This document shows, one piece after another, positions 29,713-42,644 of a DNA stretch of 64,000 nt; within the stretch, counting starts at the first letter, position 1, and each line of letters opens with the position of its first letter. The notes below the pieces were generated by a model. It saw nothing but the letters and a program-made list of their open reading frames with translations. It did not search any database and had not been told where the DNA came from. The stretch comes from Setaria digitata (Eukaryota > Nematoda > Chromadorea > Rhabditida > Setariidae), in contig RCAB01000001.1 in assembly GCA_003640385.1 (NCBI GenBank), forward strand, positions 620,001-684,000, written 5' to 3'. The position numbers were made by a program, and so were the translations under genes.

Positions 29713-32129
29713 AGTGTCCGTAGCAACCAACACCTAGGCAGGTTTGTTTTTTCAGATTAAGCTGAATCTTTCACTCTGTCTCCTTCAGGGGACTTGGCAA
29801 CAGTGCTATTATTTTATGGTATTGAACACTCTGCATCTCATTAGTTTTGAATTTCTAAAGTTTTTTCTTTTTTGTTGTTAGTTTTTATGTACTAAATAAT
29901 TCTGTATTTGTTTCAGCAGATATTTTTAATTAGTGAAGTTTTTTCAGTTGTATCCAATTTTTTAGAATATTTCTGTCGTGATACTCTTTTTTCCTTTCAC
30001 ATACCTCATGTACATTAGGGCAGTCATTTTTTAATCATTGTACTTTGCATGCACAGCAGTCTACTTCTTTCGAGCTAACTAAAGCAGGAAAGTTCGACTT
30101 TGATGAAAAAGATTTGTCAAATTTCTAACTTAAAAATTATTAGTAATCTAAATTTTATAGTTTGTGCATCTTCCATTCCATTCCAAAAATCTCACTCACT
30201 GGACTCTAACTCAGCTTATTACATAGTAAATATTCGTAGTCCGTTTGTTGCGCTTTGTTAGAATTCAGCCTTCATGTCATTTTTCTTTCTGTATTCCTGC
30301 ATTATCATAGTGTTTTATTACATCTTTCGCTTATACTTTTCGATGTTTGCTTAAATTCGATGAATATTACGATATTTTACTTGCTTACGTTTGCTGGACC
30401 TCTGCGCACATGAATTTCAGCTGTTTTATCATTCCTGCCTTGTCGTTTGAATGATCTGATAATTTTCCTTTTAGTCTTTCAACCTAGGTTATTTAGAAAG
30501 AAATTATTTCTAAATTTTCCGTTCAAATATGATTTTCTGTAACTGTTTTTTGATTAGCAAAAATAATTTATGTATAATCGTTGAGGATTTAGTCCAACCT
30601 TTTTTCTTTTATTTACCTGCGGACTTAGATTTTAAGTCTCATTTAAAATTTTTAGCACTCTTTTCTTTGAAACAAGATGACTTTTGAATACTCTCTTCAA
30701 ATATGGAATGATTTAATGGTATCATAATATTTCGGTATGCAGTTTCACTTTTATGACATTCACAACAATTGTTCTGTTAGTAATTATTTTCATCGCGTAA
30801 ATCCTTAATTCCAAGTTTTTCTCATTTATTTTTTGCAGTTCTAATCAGTTAATGTAATGTTCATATTGAAAATCAGCTTACCTGTTTACTCTTACCGTTT
30901 ATTTCACCTAATCAGGTAACCTTTCTGATTGATATCATTTTTATATATGTATATCAGAGTTATTCAAAAGGCTTCTTTTTTGTTCAAATAAGTCTATTGT
31001 TTGACTCAAATCACAATGTTCTTATTTGAATAAATATAATGAATGAGCAGCATTTGAAGTATTTCTTGCAGAAAGATTTGATGAAAGGATGCTTGGTTTA
31101 ATCTTTTTGTGGCAAAAGAGAACCAGCCATAGCAGAAGTGCTGGACATTGTTTGACTAATTTGACGAGATTCCTACGGGATAAGAGATCTGTCTTAAATA
31201 TGACGTTTTCCAAGAAATCGATCCGTGGGCCCGAAATTGATTGTTGGTGTACTTCTTCATCCCATAAAGTGTCGAAGTTATTTTGCTGAAACACTCATGA
31301 GAGATCGGTGGTTTTGATTTCAAAATATTCTCGGAATTTGGAATAGGTTAGAGAGAGGAAAGTTTGTTGGTTAGCGATGATAGTCGGTAATCGGTGATCT
31401 CTTACTCTTGCAAATAAAACTTGGAAGGAAGATAGTGTAGCGCGTGTGAAGTACTTGAGCACTTTGGTTCTGCTGTCCTAGTCCTTCTGGATTGGATCAG
31501 TGCGCTTCCGGGGTTCAGGCTGATATCTGATAAGTAGAAGTCATTATAGCAGGGAGGATTTTGTTACTCATCGCTGCATTTCTAGTGGGAACTGTCTGTC
31601 CACTGTCTATTCAATTGCCATTTACGAGAATTATTTTTTGCTAAGGTTATTGACAGGTGCACACAGACAGACCCAGAGGCAGAGAAACAGACTAGGGTGG
31701 AGAGTTGGGTACTTGAGAGGAAGGCGTGGTCGGGTCCATTCACAGTGCCACCTTGTCCGTTAAGATCGCTAAAGGAGCCAAGAGCCCAGGCCGCTTTGTT
31801 CCTGTCACTGCTCCTTCTAACCTGTGGCAGGGGATACAAAGGACAGAGCGCTCTGGCAGCATTCTTCAGAGACTGTGGTTGTCAGGTCAGGCACGAACTT
31901 TAAAACTGAACTTTGATGGAAGGAAGTGATGAAGATGAGATGAAGTTTTAACTGGAATTACTCACGATGAGTGATTACGCTGGGAACATTCTTCTCAAAT
32001 TCATATCCTTTCCAAACTTCAGCGGTGGACGCGATTGTAGTGAGATTTTCTTGGCCAGAATGGTACTAAGAAACAGTGATGATTGGTAAAGGTGAGACTT
32101 GCTGAGCCAGCAGCGGGAGCAAATGTGTG
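29713..32129. other. Intergenic region between glyoxalase II and the Ly-6 gene
   Basis: About 2.4 kb. The first 1.7 kb is AT-rich and unremarkable. From about 31440 to 31930 the sequence becomes GC-richer, with short plus-strand frames (31697-31903, 31726-31929) that overlap each other, match no known family and lack splice context. This may be promoter or 5' non-coding sequence of the Ly-6 gene, or an old mobile-element fragment. Confidence 0.4.
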
Positions 32130-35100
32130 ATGAGCAGTACTGATATTTGTCAACAAGCAAAACCCCTTTCTTATTCACTTCTTGTCACTACTTATCAATT
32201 CATCATCATATTCTCAGCATCACCGTCACCGTCATCATCATCTGATCCAGGAACAACTCCTCTATCAGTTTGCATCAGTTGCGCTTCTACTGCTTATCTC
32301 AGTCTTTGGAATCAGCTTATGCATCATTATTTTCCTCCTAAGAATTTTACTGACCGTTGCTGGGAACCGGACTCGGAGATTGGTACTGTCTCATGCCGGG
32401 GTTCCTGTTTCATCTTGGTCGAGGAGATCTACGAGCACTGTAAGTTTCTCCTGCTTGAAATGATGGAGTAGTTTTAATTTATTAATATTATCCGCTTTCG
32501 CAATTTATTGGATAGCGCTGTGTCATCCAAAGACTAGCTTTTCGTCGTGAGATTTAAAATTAACTCTATGCAAGCATCCATTTCACTTCATTTATTACTT
32601 CTCAAAACACGGGAGTGCTCACTATATAGTCTATGGAAGATCCGTCAACAAAATCCCTTGGCTTCCTAGAGGCATTGAGAGTCTCACTAAGACTAAGACG
32701 CAATAATACGTCATGCACTACACATCAGATCGAAGATAACAGTTTCTATTTCCCTCGGAATGTGGAAACCTATTAATCCTCGAATCGCACTCGTGGATAA
32801 TTAAACGACAGTTGACTGAGCAGCTTAGGACGAAATGGATGACCTTCCTTGTCACTTCACTGCTGTAGTGTCATTTGGTAAAAAGTTCTTTTCCATTCGG
32901 GCAAAAAAGTAAGATGCTTAGTGTCCCTTAGTCGAGCTTATATGAACATGTTCAGGGTGAGTTTAACTTATATGCATTTTGTTGGAGATATTTCTTTGTC
33001 GAGGAGCAAGGAAGCGTATGAGAGGAAGCATTGAATCTTATATTTTGGTCTCGGATAGTAAAATGTCAACCCTGACTTTCTCCGAGAAGTTAACAACTTG
33101 TACTAATTTCCTGAACAGAAATTATAGAACCCTTTTACGAAATACGTATAGCAGGTGCTGCTCGTTGTCTGGAACTACTTGAAGCAAGCTGAGTTACTGA
33201 ACCTAGAACATCAGTGTACTGATTGCACTAAACATTTGATGTTACCGCTACCAAGCAGCAGTAACTTCTGAAATTATTCAAATTCCATATAATATATAAA
33301 ATATGCATATAATCATCTGAGTGATCACATGATAATAATTATTAACATATCCAGATTTCCATAAAAAAATTAGCATCGGATAGTAGTGTCTCATGAGTGA
33401 AATTGGCAAAATAGAAATTGCTGTTTCCATCACTTGATTTTAGCCAATTAAATTGTGCAACTCATTGCCTTCAAGTTTATTTGAATAAGTTGACGGAGTA
33501 ATTGGGTTTCAAACATGATGTAAGCAAACAATAAAGTAAATAAGTGACGAATAAGTGCTTTTAGTCTCTTATTTGTTCACTGTTTGTTTGGCTAGTGAAG
33601 AATGGCACAAATGAGCAACAGCATTGTAGCTTGCAAAGTTGTTACTTACCTGCTTAAAATTCTTTTCACAGATTACTTTAAAAAATATATAGAAAAAATT
33701 ACTGCTTTCAGAAGACCGTTTTGCTGTCTTTTTTCAGGTCCTTTTCTTATCTTCATTTCCTCCTTAAATTTATATTGCTTATTACTTTTCACAAGGGATC
33801 GTTCCGTTTATTGAGAAAAAAGAAAGGAAGAAATTTTTGTTTCTCGATAAGTTTTTTGTGAGAATCCTTTTGCTCACTAAAATATGAGCTTGCTAAAAGA
33901 TCAATAGATTACCGAATTTTCATTAAAATGTGCAGTGTGCTTAGAAGAATTGCTTCCAGGAGGATTTATGCAAATGTAAAGGAGAAGAAGTCTTTGATAG
34001 GCCAAAAATTATACGTAGTTGTTGATGTGCTAAAAACCAGTGTTGAGCCAATATTTCAGCTTTTGTTGTTGTTCTGCAAAAAATAAAGAAGCTTATTTTG
34101 TTTACTGATAAGCAAGCAATTTTGAAACTCTTAATTAGCAAAGAAATTTGAAGTTCTGTTATTTCTCACTAAAAAATCCTTCATGTAGTAGATTCCACCT
34201 AATTTATATTAAGTTCTCCAACTGTGGATTAATATGTGTTTATCACTCAAATTAATATATATATGTATTTACTTATTTTTACTGTTTGCTTATTTATATC
34301 TATAAAACAATCACTGAAAAGTAGTATTAGTATGAAGAATTTTTTAGTCCCTCTTAACTTCAACTTTAATTGCAACGTATGCCAAAAATTACTTCACGTA
34401 CCTAATACGTATCAAAAGCTGGCATTCTGTGAAGCCGATATAATCTCGGAGAAAGTCGATTATCAACTCTTTGTTAACAAAATATCACTATTTGAAAATT
34501 TGCGCACACTTATTTTAAATTCCTAGCAAGTCTGGTGTAAACCCAATTCGGGACTTTTTAAAATATTCTTTAGATTTTAACTAAATTCAAGCATCAAAAA
34601 TGAACAGAAATGACTACGTTAAAAGTCATTTCAATTAATCAAATATATGCATAATAATAAATACTCACCGACACTTCATTATCTTTTGTACTGTTGCTTA
34701 GTCAATAGCTAATAATTAGTCCACCCAGAAAACCGGAAGTCCAAGAAAAATTTTCTTCTTTGACTTCAAAGTTCCCTGTAATTCATTCCAAAATTTCTTT
34801 CTTTAAAAAAAATTAAATAATCAGACAAAACTAGTGGAGTAGTGAGTTATTTTGAAGTCGCCGCTGAAATTCAAAATTATTCACGTTACCTAACTGTTTA
34901 ATACTTCTATAAAATTTCTGCTTGTAATATAAACATTCCAGTTTACTTCTCTGTCGACAGAGTTCATTGAATTTTAATTTCATTCACTGAAATGATAGCT
35001 TTAGTCAAAAAGTTAGAAAACTTATCTTTTCAATGAATGAAAGTAGTTTGGGGTGTTTATTTGCAAATTTGACATGTTTTTGTTTAAAAAGGTAACCACT

Positions 35101-36540
35101 TTTTATAAGAGAAAGTTACAGAATTTCGAAAAATTACGAACAAAATGCAGACGAACTTGAGATCTGCGCACTTTTTTTTCAGATAAATCGTCATAGCTTG
35201 GACATGATTCGAAACTTATTCTTTCATATCATGAACACTGCAGATTTTCAAAAATCTTTTTATTAAAGATAATCATTATTGGCCATATTTCTTTTTACTG
35301 CACGGAATCTGCAGGATCTCGGATTCCTTCGGAATATTTCTCGAACCTTTTTCTTTTTTGCTTCTTTTAATTTTTTTTTTTTCTAAAATGATCGGTTCTA
35401 CTGGATGTGGAACTTTCAGTTCTAATGTCACGTTACTGATTTCGGCAAAAAGGTCTAATTAACTTTTACTAATTAACTTTCGAAGCGGTTCAATTCGGTC
35501 TTTTAATTTTTCAGTGGTTTAGATTTGTACTGACAGTATATGTGAGATTTGTTCATTTTCGATTGATCAACTTTTGGCATCTATGGAAAGAGTATTTTGC
35601 GTGATTAACTTTTGGCACAGATGTGCTAACTGGAGCCCTTCTCTACTTCACAGCCCACTGAACTGTTTGATTACCAGCATTTCTATTCTCACATAAGGAT
35701 TCTAAATTGTCACTTATATTTCTGGATTTCTATTCCATGACAAATGACCAGTAGACAGGGAGCATGCGAGGTAGGTGGGGAGTGCTCGAGATCAGCAATT
35801 CTTGAATGTTTTAGAAAATACCGTCATGAGCAAAAGTAATGGATTTATGGAGAGAAATCGCCGTGCGTGACAAGCTGTCAGGGCTAGTCATTCCGAGCTT
35901 CTATTTCTGTCACCGACCCGAAAGTTGACTTATGAAGGCACCTGCCTTTCATCAGTATTTTACTGAAGCCATCGTAGTTTCCTGTTTTAACCTCGATAAC
36001 TTCCTAAGTTTCAGTTTCAACGCATGCAGTGATGCGTGGTTGTGTGAATCGATTTCTGTTGTTTGGTCTCGATGAAGATGTTCGTGATGCACTAACAGAT
36101 AAATCGGAATGTCGTACAACAGATCGACGTTTGCTTCACCTCGTCGCACTCACTCCACAAACTGACCTCGTATGAATTTCGAATTTCCTGTTGAATAGCA
36201 CTCGAAGTAAATCTTAACCTAAAGGTCACGGTTTCTAAAAAATTTAAATCAAGCTGAAAAGGGAGGAGGGATCCAAGACATTTCAGAATTTACTGACTTG
36301 ACACTAAGAAGAAATGATGTTAAATTACTGTCTTAAAGCGTCTTCAATGTATTCTATTTTCCGTTTACTTACTTCTACAGGTATGATTATTCTTCATTTC
36401 AGGTGATAATATGCTCATGTACGGGTTCGCTATGTAACAACGCCAACATGGAGTACGTGTTGTCCATTTCTGTTTCTTCTGAGTGCAGTCCATTACTTCT
36501 GATCCTTACGTTGATTTCATGTTACCTGCGCATTCCTTGA
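32130..36540 (+). CDS. ODR-2/HOT-type GPI-anchored Ly-6 protein, 3 exons
   Basis: Exons 32130-32439, 36015-36169 and 36403-36540 give 200 residues in agreeing phases. Exon 1 encodes a hydrophobic signal-like stretch (SLLVTTYQFIIIFSA), then CISC, PKNFTDRCW, GTVSCRGSCF and VEEIYE. Exon 2 has MRGCVNRFLLFG and SEC. Exon 3 has CSCTGSLCNN, the Ly-6 terminal Cys-Asn pattern, and continues into a hydrophobic tail (SPLLLILTLISCYLRIP) typical of a GPI-attachment signal. In nematodes this architecture belongs to the ODR-2/HOT family of neuronal membrane proteins involved in chemosensory circuits. Exon 2 could alternatively begin at 36030. The first intron is 3.6 kb and holds a degenerate exon-like copy near 33018. 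Family assignment is from recalled motif layout, not alignment. Confidence 0.77.
33018..33182 (+). pseudogene. Degenerate or alternative Ly-6 exon 2 inside the first intron
   Basis: In the plus strand this stretch reads MRGSIESYILVSD, later an isolated Cys, and ends in RCCSLSGTT followed by TGA. The order of features follows exons 2-3 of the surrounding gene (MRGCVNRFLLFG ... CSCTGSLCNN). The first conserved Cys is Ser here, and the stop stands where the final Cys-Asn would lie. No fitting acceptor joins it to exon 1 in frame. It may be a decayed duplicate; a chance resemblance is possible. Confidence 0.35.
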
Positions 36541-37026
36541 CAATGTCTGTTTGATTGTATTTTTCTGTCTTTTCTTGCATATAGTTATTTAAGAATTTAG
36601 AAAATTTGAGCATTTACGAGCCTTAAAACATCGATTACTTTTATATGTGTTTTTCATTAACCTGATTAAAGTTTTTTTAAGCATTATCCGACACATCGTT
36701 ATTACTATGTAATTAACGGTCATCAGTTACATATAATTTGATTTGAATTAAGTTATGCAGCTGCGTATTTCTTTAATTTAACGAGTTAGACATCTTCTAA
36801 AGCAATGAATTACACTTGTCAAGACTCCATGTATTTATTAAAACGAGTTACTGATTAAGTTATTCTACGGCTCAGAGAGCATGGTAATATACCGTGAAAA
36901 GAAACGTAGACTATTTTTCAGGCTGAGGAAAGAGACATAAGCGTCGAAAATTTGTCTTTATAATTGTTTATTCTAGTTTCAGCACCAAGTGCCTATTGAG
37001 TTTACGATAAGACTGATTAAAATGTG
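36541..37026. other. Intergenic region between the Ly-6 gene and the Lys-rich membrane protein
   Basis: AT-rich, about 0.5 kb. Two good acceptors, TTTTTCAG near 36915-36922 and CTAGTTTCAG ending at 36982, lie before the next start codon and are likely spliced-leader sites. No coding sequence seen. Confidence 0.45.
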
Positions 37027-38242
37027 ATGATCGGAAACCGTATAAGTATGAGAGGAGAAGTAGCAACAATTTCATTCTTAGTAATTTGTATGTTCACAAC
37101 GGCTGGCTGTTTCATGATAAGTGCTAGATGGCTGTATTTCATAGTGGAAGATTGTTGGCTGCGATATATGATGCTCGGAAACAGCGATTATGCCATCTCG
37201 GGCCACTTGTTTATCACTATTAGTCCTGTTCAGTCGTATTTCAGTATATTCATTTTGTTCACGTGCTTCCATATCACGCTATGTCTGATCAGTTGTGTCG
37301 GAAAAAAGGCAAGTTGAAACATCACAGTAATCAGTCTGATGATTAGGCTGGAGGAAAACTTTGAAAGAACAGTAATTAAGAGGAAGTTCTCGTTTGTTCC
37401 CGAGAAACTCGGCTGAATCATCCTGCTGCTGCTGCTGCTGTATCAGTTCGCTAGTATGAAAGTCTCAAAGTGCGTGGTAACTTTCGGCCATTCTCTGTCT
37501 AACCCAATATCATCACAATTTCTCCTGATCCTATTTCCAGGTAAAAACACCGCTCTCAGCTGTTGCTACAACACAGGTAGTCACGTCGCCTTCGGAAAGC
37601 AAGGATGGAAGGAAAGAAGTCGGAGGAAGAGTGGGCGAAGAAAAAAAGGACAAACAGAAAAGCGACGGCAGGGAAAAGGAAGCAGAAAAAAGGAATGGGA
37701 GAGAAAAGAGTAGCAAAAAGGGGGAACAAAAGAAAAACAGCGTGGAAAAGGAGAAAGACAATAGGGAATCAAAGAAGAGAGATGAAAAGGATAAACAAAA
37801 ACAAAAGGAAGTAGAAAAGGTTGAGGACGATAAAGAAGAGGTAAGGATGTGCGGGATGAGTAAGTTTGACCAGAAAGAAGGAGTAAGTAGAGGATGGATG
37901 AGAATGTCATCAAGGTAACAGAGAACATGTTGCAGGGCTCGAGGAAGGCACAGAATCCGATCGTTACGCCAGTTTCTGATGAGGAAGAGGTAGCACTTTC
38001 GTTTTCCTCCTATGTTTTTACTGCTTACTTCAGAAGGAATAAATTGCAGATTCCTGCGAAAAATGAAAACAAGAGAAAAGATGTGCCACAAGTTGCTGCT
38101 ATGAATCCAACGCAAGAGGAGGAAAACGAGGTACAGAAACGCTCTGAGATTCTGCTTCCATGAATCACCTGCGACGGTTGCTTAAGCCATTCACTACTTT
38201 CAGAATAAGGAAACTGAAGAAACACAAGCAACTGGCCCTTAA
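37027..38242 (+). CDS. Unrecognised two-helix membrane protein with Lys/Glu-rich tail, 5 exons
   Basis: I do not recognise this protein. Exons 37027-37308, 37541-37840, 37936-37989, 38050-38130 and 38204-38242 all join in phase 0 and give 251 residues. Exon 1 (94 codons) has two hydrophobic segments, FLVICMFTTAGCFMISARWL and FSIFILFTCFHITLCLI, separated by about 40 residues. Exon 2 (100 codons) is extremely charged (runs such as EKEAEKRNGREKSSKKGEQK) and probably unstructured or helical. Exons 3-5 are short, acidic and end EETQATGP. The link from exon 1 to exon 2 requires a GC donor at 37309-37310 with perfect context (AAG|GCAAGT). Without it, exon 1 would be a 97-residue single-exon gene, and the charged exons could start from a mini-exon at 37456-37476 (MKVSKCV). 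A (CTG)6 run lies in that intron. Confidence 0.55.
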
Positions 38243-40273
38243 CTGGCCCTGGGAGTCACCACTCAATTATGGATTCCATCTGTGCGCAGTATTCGGTTCT
38301 TTCCTATCACTCCCGCCGTAATAGCGCACCAACAGCAGCAGTAAATACGGTTCCGCCTTAGAGAGAGAAGTTTCTTGATTCTGAAATCCCGGACATGCTC
38401 TCTTCGACTTTATCATTGCTTCCTCCACATTAATTTAAAAGTCTTGTCTTTCATTTTACTCTTCTACCATCACCAAAACATTTTCATCCAACCTTTACTA
38501 GTTTCAAAAATCAACAATCAACTCACTCCACAAATACAAATCCCGTCGTGATCTGTTCTTACTGTTCACTGTGCGTAACGAAACCCTTTACTGTACATAA
38601 TCTTTATTATGCTGCTACAAAAGAGAATCACTAAGAAGGACAATCAAGACGCAGCAGAGGCATGAAATTGTCAGGAAGCCATTTCGGAAGTTCTGACATT
38701 TACAGGTAGAGGATTAGACAGGGATTAAATTAAGCAATAAGTCAGTCATTCGCTCTCTTCTACCATAAATACGAAAAAAACGTCAAGCCGAACTGATAAC
38801 AACAAAATAAACAATGTAATTAAAGTGACCCAATTAAAATTAAAACAACTGTAATTAAACGACCCAATTCAACTCATACCCTCATTCTACCACCTTGAGT
38901 TCTCATTGTTCAGCTCTGCAATCGCTCGACATTTACATCCCTGAGAGTTCATTTCCGGAAGAGAAAGTCCATGGCGAGGTTCCCCGCGATCCAACAGGGC
39001 TAATTGAAATTCGAACAGCACTTCAACAAGTCACTTTTGGCTTCTACGGCATAACCGTAGTACTTCACCTAAGAGTTCCTCATCACTTGAAGCAGTTGAC
39101 GTTTTCATTGAGACGCCAACTGTTTCAAAACGTTCATGCACAGTCGCAAAGCAGACTTGGTTTGGCGTGATGTTGGTTGCGTTTGTTTCGTAGATTCAAG
39201 TAATGTCATATGTTCTTCCTTGAGATCGCTTTCTTGGAAACATTACTGGTGCTGTCTTAGATCTGAGGTCGTGTGGGTTTTTAGTTAAACGAGTCATAAC
39301 AGGTGCATTCATTCATCATTCATCAAGTATGGCTTGGAAATCACGCTGTTTCCACGATTCTTCGATTGTCACTTAAGGCTGATTTCAAGGAATATAGTGT
39401 GGCGTAGCAATGATGTAATTACAGTAGTCAGTGGAGAAAGTGTAACTGATGATGATGGAGGAAGAAACTAGAAAATCCCACTAGGTGTAAGTGTGGCCCG
39501 AAACTCTTTCAACTTTCCCTTATCTCTCCATTCGATGAACAACAGGATTCTGTAGTTAATACCTAGGAATTTAGAAATTCTTCTAAATCTTTCCCTATTT
39601 TTTAGAAAGATTTAGAAAAATTTCGGAAAAACAGATAGCTTCAGAAATAATCGTAGCTCAACGTCATTTATAGAATTTTAAGTATTTTTCGGTTGTGAAC
39701 TGATATTTGGAAGAAATAAGTACATTAGACTATTGTAATTGAAGCAAAGCACGTTCAGGCCATAAACGGACTTATTAAATCTTATTAAGTGGGCTGATTA
39801 AATAGTCCAAGTTCATCCAAACATTTTTTTAATGTTTCTGTTATGCTAGAGCTGTAAGAGTAGATGCTCATAATTTACAAATTAAAATTGTATAATGATA
39901 TCCCCAAACTTTTCCGCTAATGTTACGATATACATTTCAAAAATACTATGAACTTGTACTTGTTGAGATATAGTGAAGTAGGGAGAGATTATTTCGTATG
40001 TACTGTATGAAATGCTTGACTTTTGCTTATAACAGACCGTAAATTCGTGAAGTGAATGGATCACAAATAACTTATTCACTACTTTATTGGTGAAGTAATT
40101 TGTGAACATTCACTTTGCTTAACATCGTTTTGATAGCATTTTGAATTTACTAGTACTGACGGGTAATTGGTAAATTTGTTCATGTATATATTAAATTGAT
40201 TGAAAATATTTAACAGATAATAAAACTTTGTGTTGTTCGTTTGTTTCAGTTCTTCTTAACTTATCTTCGTGTT
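38243..40273. other. Intergenic region before the MATH-BTB gene
   Basis: About 2 kb. An open frame of 91 codons at 38895-39170 in a slightly GC-richer patch has no ATG start, no recognised domain and no partner exon; its antisense is also open for about 45 codons. Both are treated as unassigned. The rest is AT-rich with no repeat or RNA gene seen. Confidence 0.4.
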
Positions 40274-42644
40274 ATGTCGAATCGGATGAACGCAGCCGTA
40301 CAGATTTCAGGTTTAAGGACACCAACGCGTTGTATGTTTTGCTCTATAAACTTGAAAGCAATAGGAATGCTAATTAATATTTAGTGGAATTGAGCGTGTT
40401 TAAAACTCGTAAAACTGTAAGAAATAAGAAATTATATACAAAATTATGTGATTTAACCGGGAAGGATTTTCAGCTGAAGATGCTTCTCCGCAACAACCAC
40501 GTCGTCTTGAGGTAGTTTCAAAGCAAGCAACAAAAGTCACTGCTATTTCTACTCGCTTAGAGTGGAAGATTGACCAGGTGATTTTAGTGCTTTATTTTAT
40601 TTCAGTGCGATTGCATGTTTCGTAGTGCAAACAGCGGGTTTATGCCACTTGTAGTTGCGTATAACCTTTGTTATTTTTTCAGTTTGAAAAACTAATGAAA
40701 TTGTTCAAAAATGGACATAATTTAATTAGCAAACAGTTTGGTTGTCCGCAAGCACCAACAGTTACATGGGAACTTCATGTATACCCTAATGGTAAACGAG
40801 AAGAGGATGTTGGCAATGTTTCTTTCTTTTTGCGGCAAGTAGGCTTGCAGGTAATTGCGGCTACAATTCTCATGTAATATAAGGTATTGGTCATAAACAT
40901 TCTGATGAATTTGTTAATTTCATGCATTAATACTAGTGTGTTGATACCTGGGCAGTGTTGGACCGTGTATTGTAATTTTTCAGCGTGGTGAAGATCCGAT
41001 AATGACGGAATTTCAAATTTACGCACTGGATGCGAATTCGTTAAGAGTTAGTGTGTGTAGAGATACCAAAGATTTTACGAATCAGCAAGGTCGTGGAAAA
41101 TTTCAGGTTTGTTCTCAGTAATAGGCATAACTGTTGATTGAGATTTTTGGTGAAAATATAAAGAGAAATTCTAAATAGCACTTTTTAAAATATTTAAAGT
41201 ATGGAAATATGCTATGTGGTGTGAAGCAGAAGAGAGAAATTTGAATGTGATTTTCTAAATTAGATTTCTAGATTTGAATTTGAAAGACGAGAAAGTGTTT
41301 TTTATCCATCTCCTCATATTATTTTTCCCCATGAAGCTTGTGCTTTCAAATTTTACCAACGAAATGTAGTAATTAATAACTTAATTCATAGGTTTCGCGA
41401 GATAAAATGATGGCAGCACTGAAGACAGATGGTGCACTGCTTCTGATTTGTGAGGTTGAATATTTTCCACCTGGGTCAAAAATTAGCGTTGAACAAGCAG
41501 TGGAAGCAGAGCCTTTGGATGATTTTGATGAGAAAAATGAGGTTTCGATACGGGATTCTCTCAAAGACATGTTGGATAATGAGCTCTTTGCAGATTGTAC
41601 TATAAAGGTGTGTTTACGTGCCGCGTTTCATGTTACTGTTAATAACTAAAAGAAAAAACTCAACTTGTTGTCTCATCATGGTATATCAACTTATTATTGC
41701 ACACAGGTTGGTAATAAGACGCTTAAAGCCCACCGGTGTATATTGGGTCAACATAGCGAAGTATTCCGTTCAATGTTTGCCCAGGAATCAATGTTGGAAG
41801 CTCAAAAAGGGATTATAGATATTCAGGATTCAAGGTTTGAGCCTGTAAGTAACAACATTCAAACATTTGCAGGAAATTCAGACCTGTTAAATAATTATTG
41901 AAATGATTTTTCCTGGAAATATATGTCAAACTTTAAGGTACGAGCTATGGTAGACTACATATATACAGGTTCAACAGATCTTGTAGAAGGTTATGCAGAA
42001 GATGTTTTGGCTATAGCTGATAAATACGCCATTCTGCCACTTAAAGAGCAGTGCGAGCGATATCTGTCAACTACTATCAATTGTAAAAATGTTGCTTCTA
42101 CTGCAGTGTTTGCTGATACATATTCAGCTTCGATACTTAAGCAGGTAAAGCTTATTTTTGGAAATATTTTGAACCACAAGTTATTTACTATGCTTTCTCC
42201 TTAGTTCTGAAAATTATATATAACAAAAATTGTTGCATGGCAGTGAAGTCTCAATTTACTTTCTTGTCAGTAGATGTCTAGGTATTGCTGTTAAATTTGT
42301 CGTCAGTCATTTCGCTTAAAAATTGCGTGAAGTAAGTTTTGATTCTAAGAAAAGTTTTTGCCTTATGCAACTAAACCTTTGTAATACAGGCTTGTACAAG
42401 ATATATGTCACTACATCACCGTGATGTCCTGCGCTCCGCAGAATGGAAACAAATGAAGAGAGAAAGATCAGAATTGGCAAATGATCTTTTAGAATCAGTA
42501 CTAGTCGGCGATGGCATTGCGAATCCTGGAGAATTTAGTTTCAGCGGTAGCGATGAAAGCAGTTCGACGAGTTCTGGGAATGTGTTGGTAAATGATAGCC
42601 GACCTCCGCTTCGAAAGCGTGTGAGACGAGCTGCTATCAGATAA
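40274..42644 (+). CDS. MATH-BTB protein (SPOP/BATH type), Cullin-3 adaptor, 8 exons
   Basis: Exons 40274-40310, 40474-40577, 40683-40850, 40984-41106, 41392-41607, 41707-41844, 41938-42144 and 42390-42644 give 415 residues. MATH-BTB proteins bring substrates (MATH domain) to Cullin-3 ubiquitin ligase (BTB domain); in worms they form the BATH family. The MATH domain spans roughly residues 35-185 (WELHVYPNGKREEDVGNVS, later ALLLICEVEYFPPG). The BTB domain is from about 202 (LFADCTIKVGNKTLKAHRCI, then FRSMF). VRAMVDYIYTGSTDLVEGYA and DKYAILPLKEQCERYLS cover its end and the start of a BACK-like helical part. A Ser-rich C-terminus ends in basic KRVRR, like the nuclear signal of SPOP. The 12-codon first exon is the least certain. 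It most resembles BATH-43/42, but orthology is not proven. Confidence 0.9.

Noticed and set aside
37531..38115. 194-codon minus-strand frame opposite the Lys-rich exons
   Set aside because: It is the antisense of a Lys/Glu-rich purine strand, giving Phe/Leu/Ser runs. The plus strand has clean splice sites and phase agreement.
38895..39170. 91-codon frame upstream of the MATH-BTB gene
   Set aside because: No ATG at its start, no recognised domain, no splice partner, and the antisense is also partly open.
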